Below, piece after piece: positions 1-8,610 of a DNA stretch of 64,000 nucleotides. Both the position numbers and the translations under genes were made by a program. Position 1 is the first letter of the stretch; the number at the start of each line of letters is the position of its first letter. Under the pieces are notes generated by a model. That model worked only from the letters and a program-made list of their open reading frames with translations. It had not been told where the DNA came from and searched no databases. The DNA is from Geodermatophilus bullaregiensis (GTDB taxonomy: Bacteria; Actinomycetota; Actinomycetes; Mycobacteriales; Geodermatophilaceae): assembly GCF_016907675.1 (NCBI RefSeq), contig NZ_JAFBCJ010000001.1:1178001-1242000 (forward strand). Direction: 5' to 3'.

Positions 1-9
1 TCGGCCGGC

Positions 10-765
10 TCAGCCGAGCAACCGCCCCAGCCGACCGGCGTACTCGCGGGCCGGAGCCGTCTGCGCCGCCGGTGCGGCCGGGTCGGCACTGCGGACGGTC
101 ACCACCACCGCGGCGACCAGCACACCCGCGGGCGAGCGCACCGGGACCGCCGCGCAGGCGAGGTCGTCGTGGACCTGGCCGGCCTGGACGGCGCAGCCGC
201 GGCGGCGCACCACCCGCAGCTCGGCGTCGAGATCCGCCGCCCGCGCCACCGTCCGGTCGGTGAGGCGGTGCAGCCGGTGCGGCTGCAGGACGTCCTGCCA
301 GTCCGGCTGCTCGGCGAGCAGGAGCTTCCCCGGGGCGGAGGCGTGCAGGTGCCGCTCGAGGAGCTCCGGCGCCTGGAGGGGGTGGTCGGGATCGACGTCG
401 GCACAGTGCAGCGACGTCGCCGTGTACAGGACGAGGTGCACGCCGCAGCGCACCCGCCCCCGGAGCTCCGCGACGACCTCCCGGGCGGCCGTCGACAACG
501 GGACGACGCCCTCGCCGCGGGTCAGCGCGGAGACCTTGCGGCCGAGCGCGAACCCGTGCAGGTCGGGCAGCCGCACCAGGTACTCCTCGCCGACCAGCAG
601 GTTGAGCAGCCGGTAGGTGGTGGCGGGAGGGAGTCCCAGCTCCTCGGCCACCTCCCTCGCGGTCACCCCGGCGCCGGCCCGCGCGACGGCCTCGAGGATC
701 GCCAGCGCGCTCTGCACGGCCTTCGGCTGGCGACCGGTCAGCCCGCGGTCGACCGCCGGTGTCAT
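10..765 (-). CDS. IclR-family transcriptional regulator
   Basis: 251 residues. The N-terminal part (about residues 12-75) is a winged helix-turn-helix with the IclR pattern of a one-codon-per-helix LPPATTYRLLNLL recognition segment; the remainder is the ligand-binding IclR effector domain (LHASAPGKLLLA, then a C-terminal AAVPVRSPAGVLVAAV strand region). IclR proteins bind a small carboxylate or aromatic effector and repress or activate a neighbouring catabolic operon. The ATG overlaps the stop of the upstream permease by four bases (ATGA), so the two are translationally coupled and probably made from one mRNA. The likely target is the inverted repeat at 2285-2321 between the two divergent permeases, a guess from position only. 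Family call is firm; effector unknown. Confidence 0.9.
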   Translation of the reverse strand: MTPAVDRGLTGRQPKAVQSALAILEAVARAGAGVTAREVAEELGLPPATTYRLLNLLVGEEYLVRLPDLHGFALGRKVSALTRGEGVVPLSTAAREVVAELRGRVRCGVHLVLYTATSLHCADVDPDHPLQAPELLERHLHASAPGKLLLAEQPDWQDVLQPHRLHRLTDRTVARAADLDAELRVVRRRGCAVQAGQVHDDLACAAVPVRSPAGVLVAAVVVTVRSADPAAPAAQTAPAREYAGRLGRLLG

Positions 766-2225
766 GGCACCGGCTCGACCGGCACGCTGCCGGGCAGCAC
801 GCTGCCCACCGTCGCGACGTCGTAGACGCCGACCGCCGCCAGCCGCCCCGGTGCGCGCCACCGCAGCCAGCAGGCCCACAGCAGGCCCGGGGCCAGCGCG
901 GTGAGGAACACCGAGGTCATGGCCTGCCCGCCCCACAGCGACGCGCCACCGAGGGCGACTCCCAGCCCCAGGACGCCCGCCACCGCGGCGAGCGACCCGG
1001 CGACCGCCGGCAGGGGGGTCAGCTCGCCGATGCTCCGGAGGAACAGCGGCATCGCCAGGCAGGCCAGCACGTAGGCCAGCACGTAGCCGAACGCGGACAC
1101 GGTGAGCGCACCGGTCAGCACCGCCCGCGGCCCCGAGCCGCTGAGGAGGACGACGACCGGGACCCCGACGACCGCGGGCAGCGCCAGGGTGAGGGCGTGG
1201 TGCGGCGTCTCGAACCGCGGGTGCGTGCGGCCCAGCGCCGCCGGCAGCACGCCCTCGCGGGCCATGGTGAACAGCACCCGGCCCAGCGCGTTGGTCGACC
1301 CGGTGACGCAGGCGAAGAAGGACGTGGCGATGCCCAGGTCGAGCAGCCGGCGCAGCAGGCCGAGCCCGTCGCGCTCGGCCAGCTCGGCGACCGGGACGGG
1401 ACTGGTCAGGACGTCGAGCGGCGCGCTCCGCAGCAGCACGACCTGCGCGGCGGCCGCCGCCAGCAGCAGCACCCCGGCCACGACCGGTGTCCACAGCACC
1501 GCCCGGGGGACGGACACCAGCGGGCGGCGGGCCTCCACGCCGAGCGTGGCGGCGCTCTCGAAGCCCATGAAGGCCGTCACGCCCAGCACCACCCCCACGG
1601 CGGCACCCCAGTGCACCGGGCCGTCCACGACGGCCGCCGCCGTGCCCGGCGTGCTCCTCGGCGCGAGGAGGAGGACCGCGAGCACGGTCAGCACGAGGGA
1701 GATGGAGAGCACCTCGAGGACCAGCGCGACCCGCGCGGAGAGCTGGATGCCCCGCACGGTGCACAGCGTGCCGAGGAGGCCGAGCAGCACGCAGGCCCCG
1801 GCGACGACGGGCGGTGAGGGATCGAGCCCGAACAGGCCGGCGAGGTAGACCGCCGACCCCACGAGTGCCGCCATGGCGACCGCGGCGTACCCGATGAGCA
1901 GGGCCCACCCACCGACGAGCGCACCGACCGGCCCCAGCCCCCGGGCGGTGTAGCTGTACGTGCCGCCGACCGCGGCCATCCGCCGGGCGAAGTGGGTCAG
2001 GCACCAGCCGATCAGCACCACGAGGGCGGTGGCCGCCAGGAGGACGGGCAGCGTGGCCGAGCCGGACTCGAGCAGGACGATCGAGGGGACTGCCACCATG
2101 GCCGCCGAGGGAGCCAGCCCCGAGACCGACTGGGCGAGCACCTCGAGGAAGCTCAGCCGCCGGCGGCGCAGCCCCGCGACCGGCGACTGCACGGGCAGCC
2201 GCACCCCTGCGCTCCGCTGCGCCAT
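762..2225 (-). CDS. APC-superfamily amino acid/amine permease
   Basis: 487 residues, almost wholly hydrophobic with about 12 membrane segments. It carries the APC-superfamily marks: a first helix with SVSGLAPSAAM, a Y-S-Y-T-A-R-G segment after TM2-3, and GVTAFMGFESAATLGVEARRP in the TM6 region. It should import an amino acid, amine or related cation across the cytoplasmic membrane. The ATG at 2225 was chosen because a GGAGGGAG ribosome site lies a few bases upstream; a longer N-terminal reading frame exists but lacks a site and reads as non-coding. It overlaps the IclR gene by four bases and is transcribed away from a second APC permease. Substrate cannot be read from sequence; the amine oxidase nearby suggests an amine. 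Confidence 0.85.
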   Translation of the reverse strand: MAQRSAGVRLPVQSPVAGLRRRRLSFLEVLAQSVSGLAPSAAMVAVPSIVLLESGSATLPVLLAATALVVLIGWCLTHFARRMAAVGGTYSYTARGLGPVGALVGGWALLIGYAAVAMAALVGSAVYLAGLFGLDPSPPVVAGACVLLGLLGTLCTVRGIQLSARVALVLEVLSISLVLTVLAVLLLAPRSTPGTAAAVVDGPVHWGAAVGVVLGVTAFMGFESAATLGVEARRPLVSVPRAVLWTPVVAGVLLLAAAAAQVVLLRSAPLDVLTSPVPVAELAERDGLGLLRRLLDLGIATSFFACVTGSTNALGRVLFTMAREGVLPAALGRTHPRFETPHHALTLALPAVVGVPVVVLLSGSGPRAVLTGALTVSAFGYVLAYVLACLAMPLFLRSIGELTPLPAVAGSLAAVAGVLGLGVALGGASLWGGQAMTSVFLTALAPGLLWACWLRWRAPGRLAAVGVYDVATVGSVLPGSVPVEPVP

Positions 2226-2284
2226 GCCGCTCCCTCCCTGGTGGGGGGCGAGCGTAGCCACAGCCGGTGTCGCCGGGGCTCTCC

Positions 2285-2342
2285 CCGAATGAGAAACCTG
2301 TGACCGGCGTCTCCCATTCGGTGTAACGCAGGTGTTTCCCAC
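2285..2342. promoter_or_regulatory. Inverted repeat between divergent permeases, candidate IclR operator
   Basis: CCGAATGAGAAAC at 2285-2297 faces GTCTCCCATTCGG at 2309-2321 (11 of 13 positions complementary, 11-base spacer). A third related half, GGTGTTTCCCAC in the same inverted orientation, follows at 2331-2342. The block is visibly AT-richer than its surroundings and sits in the only divergent gap of this island, so it is a good candidate for the binding site of the neighbouring IclR protein. Seen directly; the regulator assignment is inference. Confidence 0.5.
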
Positions 2343-2442
2343 TGATGACGAACGTGTAACCGACCGCGGCCCTCGACGGCCCAGGCTCCTCGGTGACACC
2401 GTCCACCCGGCAGCCGAGCTGCCGCCTCCCCCGGAGGTCGCC

Positions 2443-3918
2443 TTGGCTGCCGTCTCCGACCCGCCCCCGGTCACCGCCCCGCACGCCGGGGCGCCCTCCT
2501 CCCGCCTGCGCGGCCGGCTCGGCCCCGGTGCCATCGTGTTCATGGTCGTCGCCGCCGCCGCGCCGCTCACCGTCGTCGCCGGGTCGGTGCCCATCGGCAT
2601 CGCCGCCGGCAACGGGGCCGGCTTCCCCGCGATGTACGTGGTGGCCGCGGTCGTGCTGGCCTTCTTCGCCGTCGGCTTCACCGCGATGACCCGGCACGTG
2701 CCGAACGCCGGCGCCTTCTACTCCTACGTCGGCACGGGCCTGGGCCGCGGGCCGGGGCTGGGCACCGCCCTGGTCGCGCTGGTCAGCTACGTGACCGTGC
2801 AGGGCGCCGTCTACGGCTACATCGGCTACGCCCTCGGTGACCTCGTCGACCGCTGGGGCGGGCCGGCGCTGCCCTGGTGGTCGTGGACCGCCGTCGTCCT
2901 GGCCGTCACCGCCGTGCTGGGCTACCGGCACATCGAGTTGTCCAGCAAGGTGCTCGGCGTCCTGCTGGTCGCGGAGGTCGGCATCGTCCTGGTCCTCGAC
3001 GTCGCGGTGATCGGCCGGGGCGGCGGCGAGGAGGGGCTGTCCTCGGCGTTCCTGCGCCCGGCCGACGTCCTCTCCGGCTCCCCCGGTCTGGGCCTGATGT
3101 TCGCCATCGCCGGGTTCATCGGCTTCGAGGCCACGGCGATCTTCCGCGACGAGGCCCGCGACCCCGAGCGCACCATCCCGCGGGCCACCTACGCCGCCCT
3201 GGCCCTGATCGGCGTGTTCTACACCGTCTCCGCCTGGGCGATCGTCAGCGCCTGGGGCGACGGCGCGGTCGTCGCCGAGTCCGTCGCCGACCCCGGCGGT
3301 CTGGTGGTCGCCACCACGCAGGCCCACGTCGGCACGGTGGCCGCCGACGTGATGCAGGTGCTCTTCGTGACGAGCCTGTTCGCCGCGGTGCTGGCCTTCC
3401 ACAACGTGCTGTCGCGCTACTTCTTCGCCCTGGGCACCACCGGCGTGCTGCCGGTCGCCTGCGGCCGCAGCCACGTCCGGCACGCCTCCCCGCACGTCGC
3501 CAGCCTGCTGACCACGGCGGTCGGCGGTGTCCTCATGGCCGTCTGCGCGCTCGCCGGCCTCGATCCCGTGCTGGAGATCTTCACCTGGCTGGCCGGCATC
3601 GCCAGCGTCGGCATCGTCGTGCTGATGCTGCTCGCGTGCCTGGCGGTCATCGTGTTCTTCCGCCGCACCCGCGCCGACCGGCGGCCCTGGCAGACGCTCG
3701 TCGCACCGTCGCTGGGCCTCGTCGGCCTGGCGCTGATCCTGGTGCTCCTGGTCGAGAACCTGCCGCTGCTCATGGGCGGCTCGACGGCCCTCGGGGTCGG
3801 CGCGGGCGTGCTGCTCGTCGCCGCCCTGCTCGGCGGTCCCGTCCTTGCCAGGCTCCGCCCGACCGCCGCCCGCGACCTGGTCCGTGCCCCCCGTTCCGCC
3901 GACGTCCCGCAGATCTGA
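2443..3918 (+). CDS. APC-superfamily permease
   Basis: About 491 residues, 12 predicted membrane segments, typical APC permease: GPGAIVFMVVAAAAPLTVVAG in TM1, an AFYSYVGTGLGR segment, AGFIGFEATAIFRDEARDPERTIPRA in the TM6 loop (the conserved E-A-x-P-x-R-T-I-P motif) and a FHNVLSRYFFALGTTGVLP segment. It should take up an amino acid or amine. Start chosen at TTG 2443 because GGAGGT sits four bases upstream; an in-frame GTG at 2332 would add 37 unlikely Pro/Arg-rich residues and run through the operator repeat. It is followed within 11 bases by the copper amine oxidase, so the pair most likely brings in and oxidises the same amine. It differs clearly from the divergent permease at 762-2225, so this is not a recent duplication. 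Confidence 0.85.
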   Translation: MAAVSDPPPVTAPHAGAPSSRLRGRLGPGAIVFMVVAAAAPLTVVAGSVPIGIAAGNGAGFPAMYVVAAVVLAFFAVGFTAMTRHVPNAGAFYSYVGTGLGRGPGLGTALVALVSYVTVQGAVYGYIGYALGDLVDRWGGPALPWWSWTAVVLAVTAVLGYRHIELSSKVLGVLLVAEVGIVLVLDVAVIGRGGGEEGLSSAFLRPADVLSGSPGLGLMFAIAGFIGFEATAIFRDEARDPERTIPRATYAALALIGVFYTVSAWAIVSAWGDGAVVAESVADPGGLVVATTQAHVGTVAADVMQVLFVTSLFAAVLAFHNVLSRYFFALGTTGVLPVACGRSHVRHASPHVASLLTTAVGGVLMAVCALAGLDPVLEIFTWLAGIASVGIVVLMLLACLAVIVFFRRTRADRRPWQTLVAPSLGLVGLALILVLLVENLPLLMGGSTALGVGAGVLLVAALLGGPVLARLRPTAARDLVRAPRSADVPQI

Positions 3919-3929
3919 GGAGAACAGCC

Positions 3930-5867
3930 ATGACCCTGATCGACTCGCCCCGCACGACCGTCAGCCACCCGCTGTCCCGGCTCACCGCCGAGGAGATCAC
4001 CGCCGCCACGGCCATCGTCCGCGCCGCCGGCCTGGTGCAGGAGAGCAGCAAGTTCGTCTACGTGGGCCTGGAGGAGCCGCACAAGCGCGACGTCCTGGCC
4101 TGGACGCCCGGCGACCCGATCGAGCGCCGGGTGCGCGCCCTGCTGCTCGACCGCGCCACCGGCAACGGCCGTGACCTCACCGTCTCCGTCACCGGGGGCA
4201 CGGTCGTCACCGACGTCGAGATCGACGGCGTGGCCGACGGGCAGGTGCCGATCCTCGACGCCGAGTTCGAGGCGATCGAGCCGATCCTCGCCGCCGACGA
4301 GCAGTGGATCGCCGCGATGGCCAAGCGGGGGCTGGACGTCGCCGACGTCCGGTGCGTGCCGCTGTCGGCCGGCTCCTACTTCCCCGGCGAGTACGGCCAC
4401 CGGATCGCCCGGGTGCTCGGCTTCCACCAGGCCGACGAGTCCGACCTGCCCTGGGCGCACCCGGTGGACGGCGTGGTGGCCTTCGTCGACATCACCCGCG
4501 GCGTCGCGCTCGACGTCCAGGACCACTACGACCTGCCCGTGCCCGCCGAGCGCGCCGACCTGACCCCGGACGTCCACCCCTCGCCGGTCCGGGACCTGCG
4601 GCCCATCGAGATCACCCAGCCCGAGGGCCCGAGCTTCACCGTCGAGGACGACGTCGTCCGCTGGGCCGGCTGGGAGTTCCGGGTCGGCTTCGACGCCCGC
4701 GAGGGGCTGGTGCTCAACCAGCTGTCCATCGACGGCCGGTCGGTGGTGCACCGCGCCTCGATCGCCGAGATGGTCGTGCCCTACGCCGACCCCTCCCCGG
4801 TGCGGTTCTGGCAGAACTACTTCGACGTCGGCGAGTACGTCTTCGCCCGCTACACCAACTCCCTCGAGCTGGGCTGCGACTGCCTGGGCGAGATCCACTA
4901 CCTCGACGCCACGCTCGCCGACGAGGACGGCGCCCCCCGGGTGATCCGCAACGCCGTCTGCCTGCACGAGGAGGACTACGGCGTCGGCTGGAAGCACACC
5001 GACCTGTTCAACGGGATGGCCGAGACCCGCCGGTCGCGGCGGCTGGTGATCAGCTTCTTCACCACGATCGGCAACTACGACTACGGCTTCTACTGGTACC
5101 TCTACACCGACGGCACCATCCAGCTGGAGAGCAAGGCGACCGGGATCGTCTTCACCTCGGCCTACCGCGGCGAGGAGCACCCGTACGCCACCGAGGTCGC
5201 CCCGGGCCTCGGGGCGCCGTTCCACCAGCACCTGTTCTCCGCGCGGCTGGACATGGCGGTGGACGGCGCCGACGGGTCCGGCAACACCGTGCACGAGGTG
5301 GACGCCGTCCGGCTGCCGATGAGCGACACCAACCCCTACGGCAACGCCTTCGCGCGCCGGCTGACCCCGCTGACCCGGGAGTCGGAGGCCCAGCGGCTCA
5401 CCGACGCCACCGTCGGGCGGACCTGGCACGTGGTCAACCCGTCGAAGACCAACCGGCTCGGGCAGCCGGTGGGCTACGCGCTGCACCCGCTGAACGGCCC
5501 GGTGCTGCTGGCCGACGAGCAGTCCTCGATCCACAAGCGCGCCACGTTCTCGACCAGGAGCCTGTGGGTCACCGAGTACGACCCGGCCGAGCGGTACCCG
5601 GCCGGCGACTTCGTCAACCAGCACCCGGGCGACGGTGGGCTGCCGGCGTTCGTCGCCGGCGACGCCCCGCTGGAGGACACCGACGTCGTGCTCTGGCACA
5701 CCTTCGGGCTGACCCACTTCCCGCGGCCCGAGGACTGGCCGGTCATGCCGACCGACTACTCCGGTTTCACGCTCAAGCCGGTCGGCTTCTTCGACCGCAA
5801 CCCCGCGCTCGGCGTCCCGCCGTCGACGTCCTCGCACTGCTCGCCCGGCGAGGGGCACTGCGGGTGA
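3930..5867 (+). CDS. Copper-containing primary-amine oxidase
   Basis: 645 residues, the length of the Arthrobacter globiformis phenylethylamine oxidase. The enzyme converts a primary amine, water and oxygen to aldehyde, ammonia and hydrogen peroxide. The topaquinone precursor is Y383 in T-I-G-N-Y-D-Y; the catalytic base is D299 in YFDVGEY; two copper ligands are the H-Q-H pair at residues 432 and 434, and the third is in GLTHFPRPEDWPV near the C-terminus. All catalytic and metal residues are therefore present. No signal peptide is visible, as in the Arthrobacter enzymes, so it acts in the cytoplasm. A TGAGGAG site precedes the ATG. It lies directly downstream of an amine-type permease and overlaps the next gene by four bases. 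The preferred amine (tyramine, phenylethylamine, histamine or an alkylamine) cannot be told by eye. Confidence 0.95.
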   Translation: MTLIDSPRTTVSHPLSRLTAEEITAATAIVRAAGLVQESSKFVYVGLEEPHKRDVLAWTPGDPIERRVRALLLDRATGNGRDLTVSVTGGTVVTDVEIDGVADGQVPILDAEFEAIEPILAADEQWIAAMAKRGLDVADVRCVPLSAGSYFPGEYGHRIARVLGFHQADESDLPWAHPVDGVVAFVDITRGVALDVQDHYDLPVPAERADLTPDVHPSPVRDLRPIEITQPEGPSFTVEDDVVRWAGWEFRVGFDAREGLVLNQLSIDGRSVVHRASIAEMVVPYADPSPVRFWQNYFDVGEYVFARYTNSLELGCDCLGEIHYLDATLADEDGAPRVIRNAVCLHEEDYGVGWKHTDLFNGMAETRRSRRLVISFFTTIGNYDYGFYWYLYTDGTIQLESKATGIVFTSAYRGEEHPYATEVAPGLGAPFHQHLFSARLDMAVDGADGSGNTVHEVDAVRLPMSDTNPYGNAFARRLTPLTRESEAQRLTDATVGRTWHVVNPSKTNRLGQPVGYALHPLNGPVLLADEQSSIHKRATFSTRSLWVTEYDPAERYPAGDFVNQHPGDGGLPAFVAGDAPLEDTDVVLWHTFGLTHFPRPEDWPVMPTDYSGFTLKPVGFFDRNPALGVPPSTSSHCSPGEGHCG

Positions 5868-6352
5868 CGACGGTCCTCGCTCCTCCCCGGCCGGGGGCAG
5901 CCGCCCTCGGCCGGGGAGCCGCCGTCGTGGCGGTGGTCTCGGCCGCCGTGCACCTCGCGCTGCTCGACCCGACCTCCCTGGGCTCGCTGGCGATGGCCCT
6001 GATGGCGGTCGCGTGCCTGCCCTGCGCCCGGCAGCTGTGGCGGGCGCCCACCCCGTCGGCCTGGGGCACGACCGCGCTGCTGGACGCCGGGATGCTGGCC
6101 GTGCACGCCCAGCTGACCGCCGGAGCGGCGCACGTCCACCACGGGACCGGCTCGTCGGGCACCGCGCTGGGCTGGCTCGCGGTCGGCCTGGGCTGCACGC
6201 AGCTCCTCCTCGCGGCGCTCGCTGCGCTGCGCCGGTCGCCGGCGGGCCGAGCCGGGGCTACCGTCCCCGCGTGGCCGACCTCTCCCGCACCGCCCGCGTC
6301 GACGTCCTCGTCGAGGGCTACGCCCGCCTGCCGAACGTCGCCGGCACGGTGA
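5864..6352 (+). CDS. Small membrane protein of unknown function
   Basis: Up to 162 residues with about four hydrophobic helices in the first 125 residues and a His-containing loop (AAHVHHGTG) between helices three and four; the last 35 residues are Pro/Ser/Ala-rich and are read from DNA that also encodes the start of the next gene. The GTG start overlaps the amine oxidase stop (GTGA). I do not recognise a family. The helix-rich part looks like a real coding sequence, but the 82-base overlap with the following hydrolase is large, so the C-terminal tail could be a by-product of a poorly selected stop. Position suggests a role tied to amine oxidation or copper handling, which is a guess. Confidence 0.55.
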   Translation: MTTVLAPPRPGAAALGRGAAVVAVVSAAVHLALLDPTSLGSLAMALMAVACLPCARQLWRAPTPSAWGTTALLDAGMLAVHAQLTAGAAHVHHGTGSSGTALGWLAVGLGCTQLLLAALAALRRSPAGRAGATVPAWPTSPAPPASTSSSRATPACRTSPAR

Positions 6353-6849
6353 GCCTGGTCCGCGACGCCGACCGGGTCGTCGTCGTCGACCCCGGCATGG
6401 TCGCCGACCGCGAGCTGATCCTCGCGCCGATGCGCGCGCTCGGCGTCGCGCCGGAGGACGTCACCGACGTCGTCCTGAGCCACCACCACCTCGACCACAC
6501 GCTCAACGTGGCGCTCTTCCCGGTGGTCCCGGTGCACGACTTCCAGTCGGTCATCGAGGGCGACGTGTTCACCCCCCGCCCGGCCGACGGCGTCGACCTC
6601 ACGGCGTCGGTCCGGCTGCTGGCCACGCCCGGGCACACGCCGCAGGACATCACGACGCTGGTGGGCACGGCCGACGACGTCGTCGCCCTCACGCACCTGT
6701 GGTGGACCGGCGAGGGGCCGGCCGAGGACCCCTACGCGCCCGACCGCGAGGAGCTGCGCCGGCAGCGGGAGCGGGTGCTCGGCCTGGCCAGCCTGGTCGT
6801 CCCCGGCCACGGTGCGCCCTTCCGCCCGGGCACCGCGACGCCCCGCTGA
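6271..6849 (+). CDS. Metallo-beta-lactamase-fold hydrolase (MBLAC1-like)
   Basis: 192 residues. The metal-binding motif is S-H-H-H-L-D-H (HxHxDH variant with the extra His), followed by a GHTPQDI segment that supplies the next ligand and a late GHGAPF. Such proteins hydrolyse thioesters, lactones or phosphoesters using two metal ions. The GTG at 6271 was chosen because the first strand, DVLVEGYARLPNVAGTVSLV, is conserved in this family and has no later start codon in front of it; this forces an 82-base overlap with the membrane-protein gene. It is followed closely by a hotdog thioesterase. Substrate unknown. Confidence 0.8.
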   Translation: MADLSRTARVDVLVEGYARLPNVAGTVSLVRDADRVVVVDPGMVADRELILAPMRALGVAPEDVTDVVLSHHHLDHTLNVALFPVVPVHDFQSVIEGDVFTPRPADGVDLTASVRLLATPGHTPQDITTLVGTADDVVALTHLWWTGEGPAEDPYAPDREELRRQRERVLGLASLVVPGHGAPFRPGTATPR

Positions 6850-6873
6850 GCCGGCGACCGTAGGGTCCCCGGG

Positions 6874-7290
6874 GTGATCGCCGAAGCGCCGGCCTGGTTG
6901 CCGACGGACCTCTCCAGTGCCCTCGACGAGAAGCTCGGCATCGAGATCACCGACTGGGACCCCGCCCACGTCGTCGCCCGGATGCCCGTCGAGGGCAACA
7001 CCCAGCCCCACGGCCTGCTGCACGGCGGCGCCACCTGCAGCCTGGTCGAGACCGTCGGGTCCTACGCCGCGGCGCTGCAGGCCGGGCCCGGCGCCACGGT
7101 CGTCGGGATCGAGCTGAACGCGAGCTACGTCGCGGCCGTGACGTCCGGCTGGGTGACCGCGGTCTGCACGCCCGCCGGCGCGCAGCTGCCGCTGTCGACC
7201 TTCCGCATCGAGGTGACCGACGACCGGGGCCGGCTGACCGCCAGCGCCCGGCTGACCTGCATGGTCAGGCCGGCCCGCGCGTCGGGCTGA
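6874..7290 (+). CDS. PaaI-type hotdog acyl-CoA thioesterase
   Basis: 138 residues, the normal length of a single-hotdog PaaI/YdiI thioesterase. The helix start HGLLHGGATCSLVETVGS carries the H-G-G and the Glu/Asp catalytic position; NASYVAAVTSGWV is the typical middle strand. These enzymes release aryl-CoA or short acyl-CoA esters and relieve CoA trapping during aromatic degradation. GTG start at 6874. The gene ends head-on against the acetyltransferase gene at 7265, overlapping it by 26 bases. It is the last gene of the amine oxidase operon and could serve either that island or the adjacent benzoyl-CoA cluster. Confidence 0.85.
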   Translation: MIAEAPAWLPTDLSSALDEKLGIEITDWDPAHVVARMPVEGNTQPHGLLHGGATCSLVETVGSYAAALQAGPGATVVGIELNASYVAAVTSGWVTAVCTPAGAQLPLSTFRIEVTDDRGRLTASARLTCMVRPARASG

Positions 7291-7702
7291 GCGACCGGCC
7301 GAGCAGCCACACCGTCACCGCCGTCCGGCCGGGGTGGGTGCGGCGCCGGACGTCGCTCACCCGGTCCAGACCCCGCTCCCGGGCCGCCTCCCCCAGGCGG
7401 ACGGTGCCGAAGCCGGCGGCCCCCGTGGCCGCGCCGGCGCTCGCGACGGCCAGCAGCGCCACCGCCCGGCCGGCGACCTCGTGCAGCCAGCAGGAGGCCA
7501 CCACCGCCCCGCCGTCCGTGACGTCCCACCAGGCGCCGGGCAGCCGGCGGCCGGGGACGCGCAGCCCGGCCGGGAACAGCTCGTCCGGGACGGTGGCGAA
7601 GAGCGCCTCCCGGTGCGCGTCCCACCGCGGGTCGGGGTCCTCGGCCCAGCCGAGGGTGTAGGACGACGCGGCGTCGGCCGCGCGCACGGCGCCTCCCGTC
7701 AC
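7265..7702 (-). CDS. GNAT-like acetyltransferase, probably shortened copy
   Basis: 145 residues from a GTG whose second and third bases form the stop of the upstream amidohydrolase (GTGA). The sequence is a clear paralogue of the protein at 16014-16667: both open with a D-P-R-W-D-A-x-R-E/R-x-x-F-A-T-V-P segment, and share a G-x-R-L-x-x-x-W-W and a THPxRxAVTxWL segment. In this copy the end after the T-V-W-L motif is replaced by a short unrelated tail, so the last acetyl-CoA fold strand (GFTAAEDGRL in the other copy) is missing, and the THP motif neighbourhood is Arg-rich. It may be inactive or specialised. It is cotranscribed with the amidohydrolase. Confidence 0.6.
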   Translation of the reverse strand: MTGGAVRAADAASSYTLGWAEDPDPRWDAHREALFATVPDELFPAGLRVPGRRLPGAWWDVTDGGAVVASCWLHEVAGRAVALLAVASAGAATGAAGFGTVRLGEAARERGLDRVSDVRRRTHPGRTAVTVWLLGRSLSPTRGPA

Positions 7703-8565
7703 GGGACCGCGGGCGCCAGGCCGGCGTACACCCGCAGCGCGTTGCCGCCGAGGACGAGCGGGACGACGTCGTCGGGCAGGCCGAGCGAGGCGACCGCCCG
7801 GGCGTTGACCGCCTGCCCGGGGACGCCCGGCCAGTCGGTGCCGTAGACGAACCGGCGCGCCAGGCGGCCGAGGTCGAAGCGCGCGTAGTACTCGGGCAGC
7901 CGCTCGGGCGGCAGCCCGGAGAGCTCGATCCACACGGTGGGGCGCGAGAGGGCGAGGAAGGCCGCCGCGTCGTACCACCAGCCGCGGCCGCCGTGGGCCA
8001 GCACCACGTGCAGGTCGGGGAAGTCGCGCAGGACGGCGTCGAGCAGCTGCGGGTCGGCGTAGGCGTTCGTCGACCCCGGGAAGCTGCTCGTCCCGCAGTG
8101 CACGACGAGCGGGACGCCGCGCTCGACGAGCACCGCGTAGGCCGGGTACATCGCCGCGTCGTCGGGGCGGAAGCCGCCGTGCACGGGGTGGATCTTCAGG
8201 GCGGCGGCGCCCAGGTCGAGCTGGCGCTCCAGCTCGCGCGCGATCGGGAAGTGCAGGTGCGGGTTGACGTTGGCGACAGGCCGGAACCGCCGCGGGTTGT
8301 GCGCCACGATCGGCAGCAGGTCGTCGAAGAGCTGGTAGCCGGTCGCCCTGGGGCTGTACTCGCAGAACAGCAGGGCGACGTCCACGCCCTCGTCGGCGAA
8401 GAGGCGGTCGAGCGCCGCCGGGTCCGGCGTCCCGTCGGCGTGCCAGACCTCCTCCAGGACCCCGGGCCGCCCGAACCGCCGCGCCCACTCGACCCACGCC
8501 GGCGCCAGCGAGGACAGGCGGGGCACGTGGACGTGGGCGTCCACGAGGACGTGCCCGTCGAGCAT
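7699..8565 (-). CDS. Amidohydrolase, ACMSD/TIM-barrel decarboxylase-type
   Basis: 288 residues. The first strand ends in V-D-A-H-V-H-V, the HxH metal motif; K-I-H-P-V-H-G carries the middle His; V-V-H-C-G-T-S another; and V-Y-G-T-D-W-P supplies the final Asp. This is the amidohydrolase_2 pattern that includes aminocarboxymuconate semialdehyde decarboxylase, resorcylate decarboxylases and related aromatic acid enzymes. A GGGAGGACC site precedes the ATG. Its promoter gap contains one of the three CTACA-N26-TGTAG repeats shared with the box transport and boxC promoters, which suggests an aromatic-acid role. Whether it decarboxylates or hydrolyses cannot be decided by eye. Confidence 0.8.
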   Translation of the reverse strand: MLDGHVLVDAHVHVPRLSSLAPAWVEWARRFGRPGVLEEVWHADGTPDPAALDRLFADEGVDVALLFCEYSPRATGYQLFDDLLPIVAHNPRRFRPVANVNPHLHFPIARELERQLDLGAAALKIHPVHGGFRPDDAAMYPAYAVLVERGVPLVVHCGTSSFPGSTNAYADPQLLDAVLRDFPDLHVVLAHGGRGWWYDAAAFLALSRPTVWIELSGLPPERLPEYYARFDLGRLARRFVYGTDWPGVPGQAVNARAVASLGLPDDVVPLVLGGNALRVYAGLAPAVP

Positions 8566-8610
8566 GGGGTGGTCCTCCCGTCCCGGCCGCCCGGAGCGCC
8601 GACGGTAACA

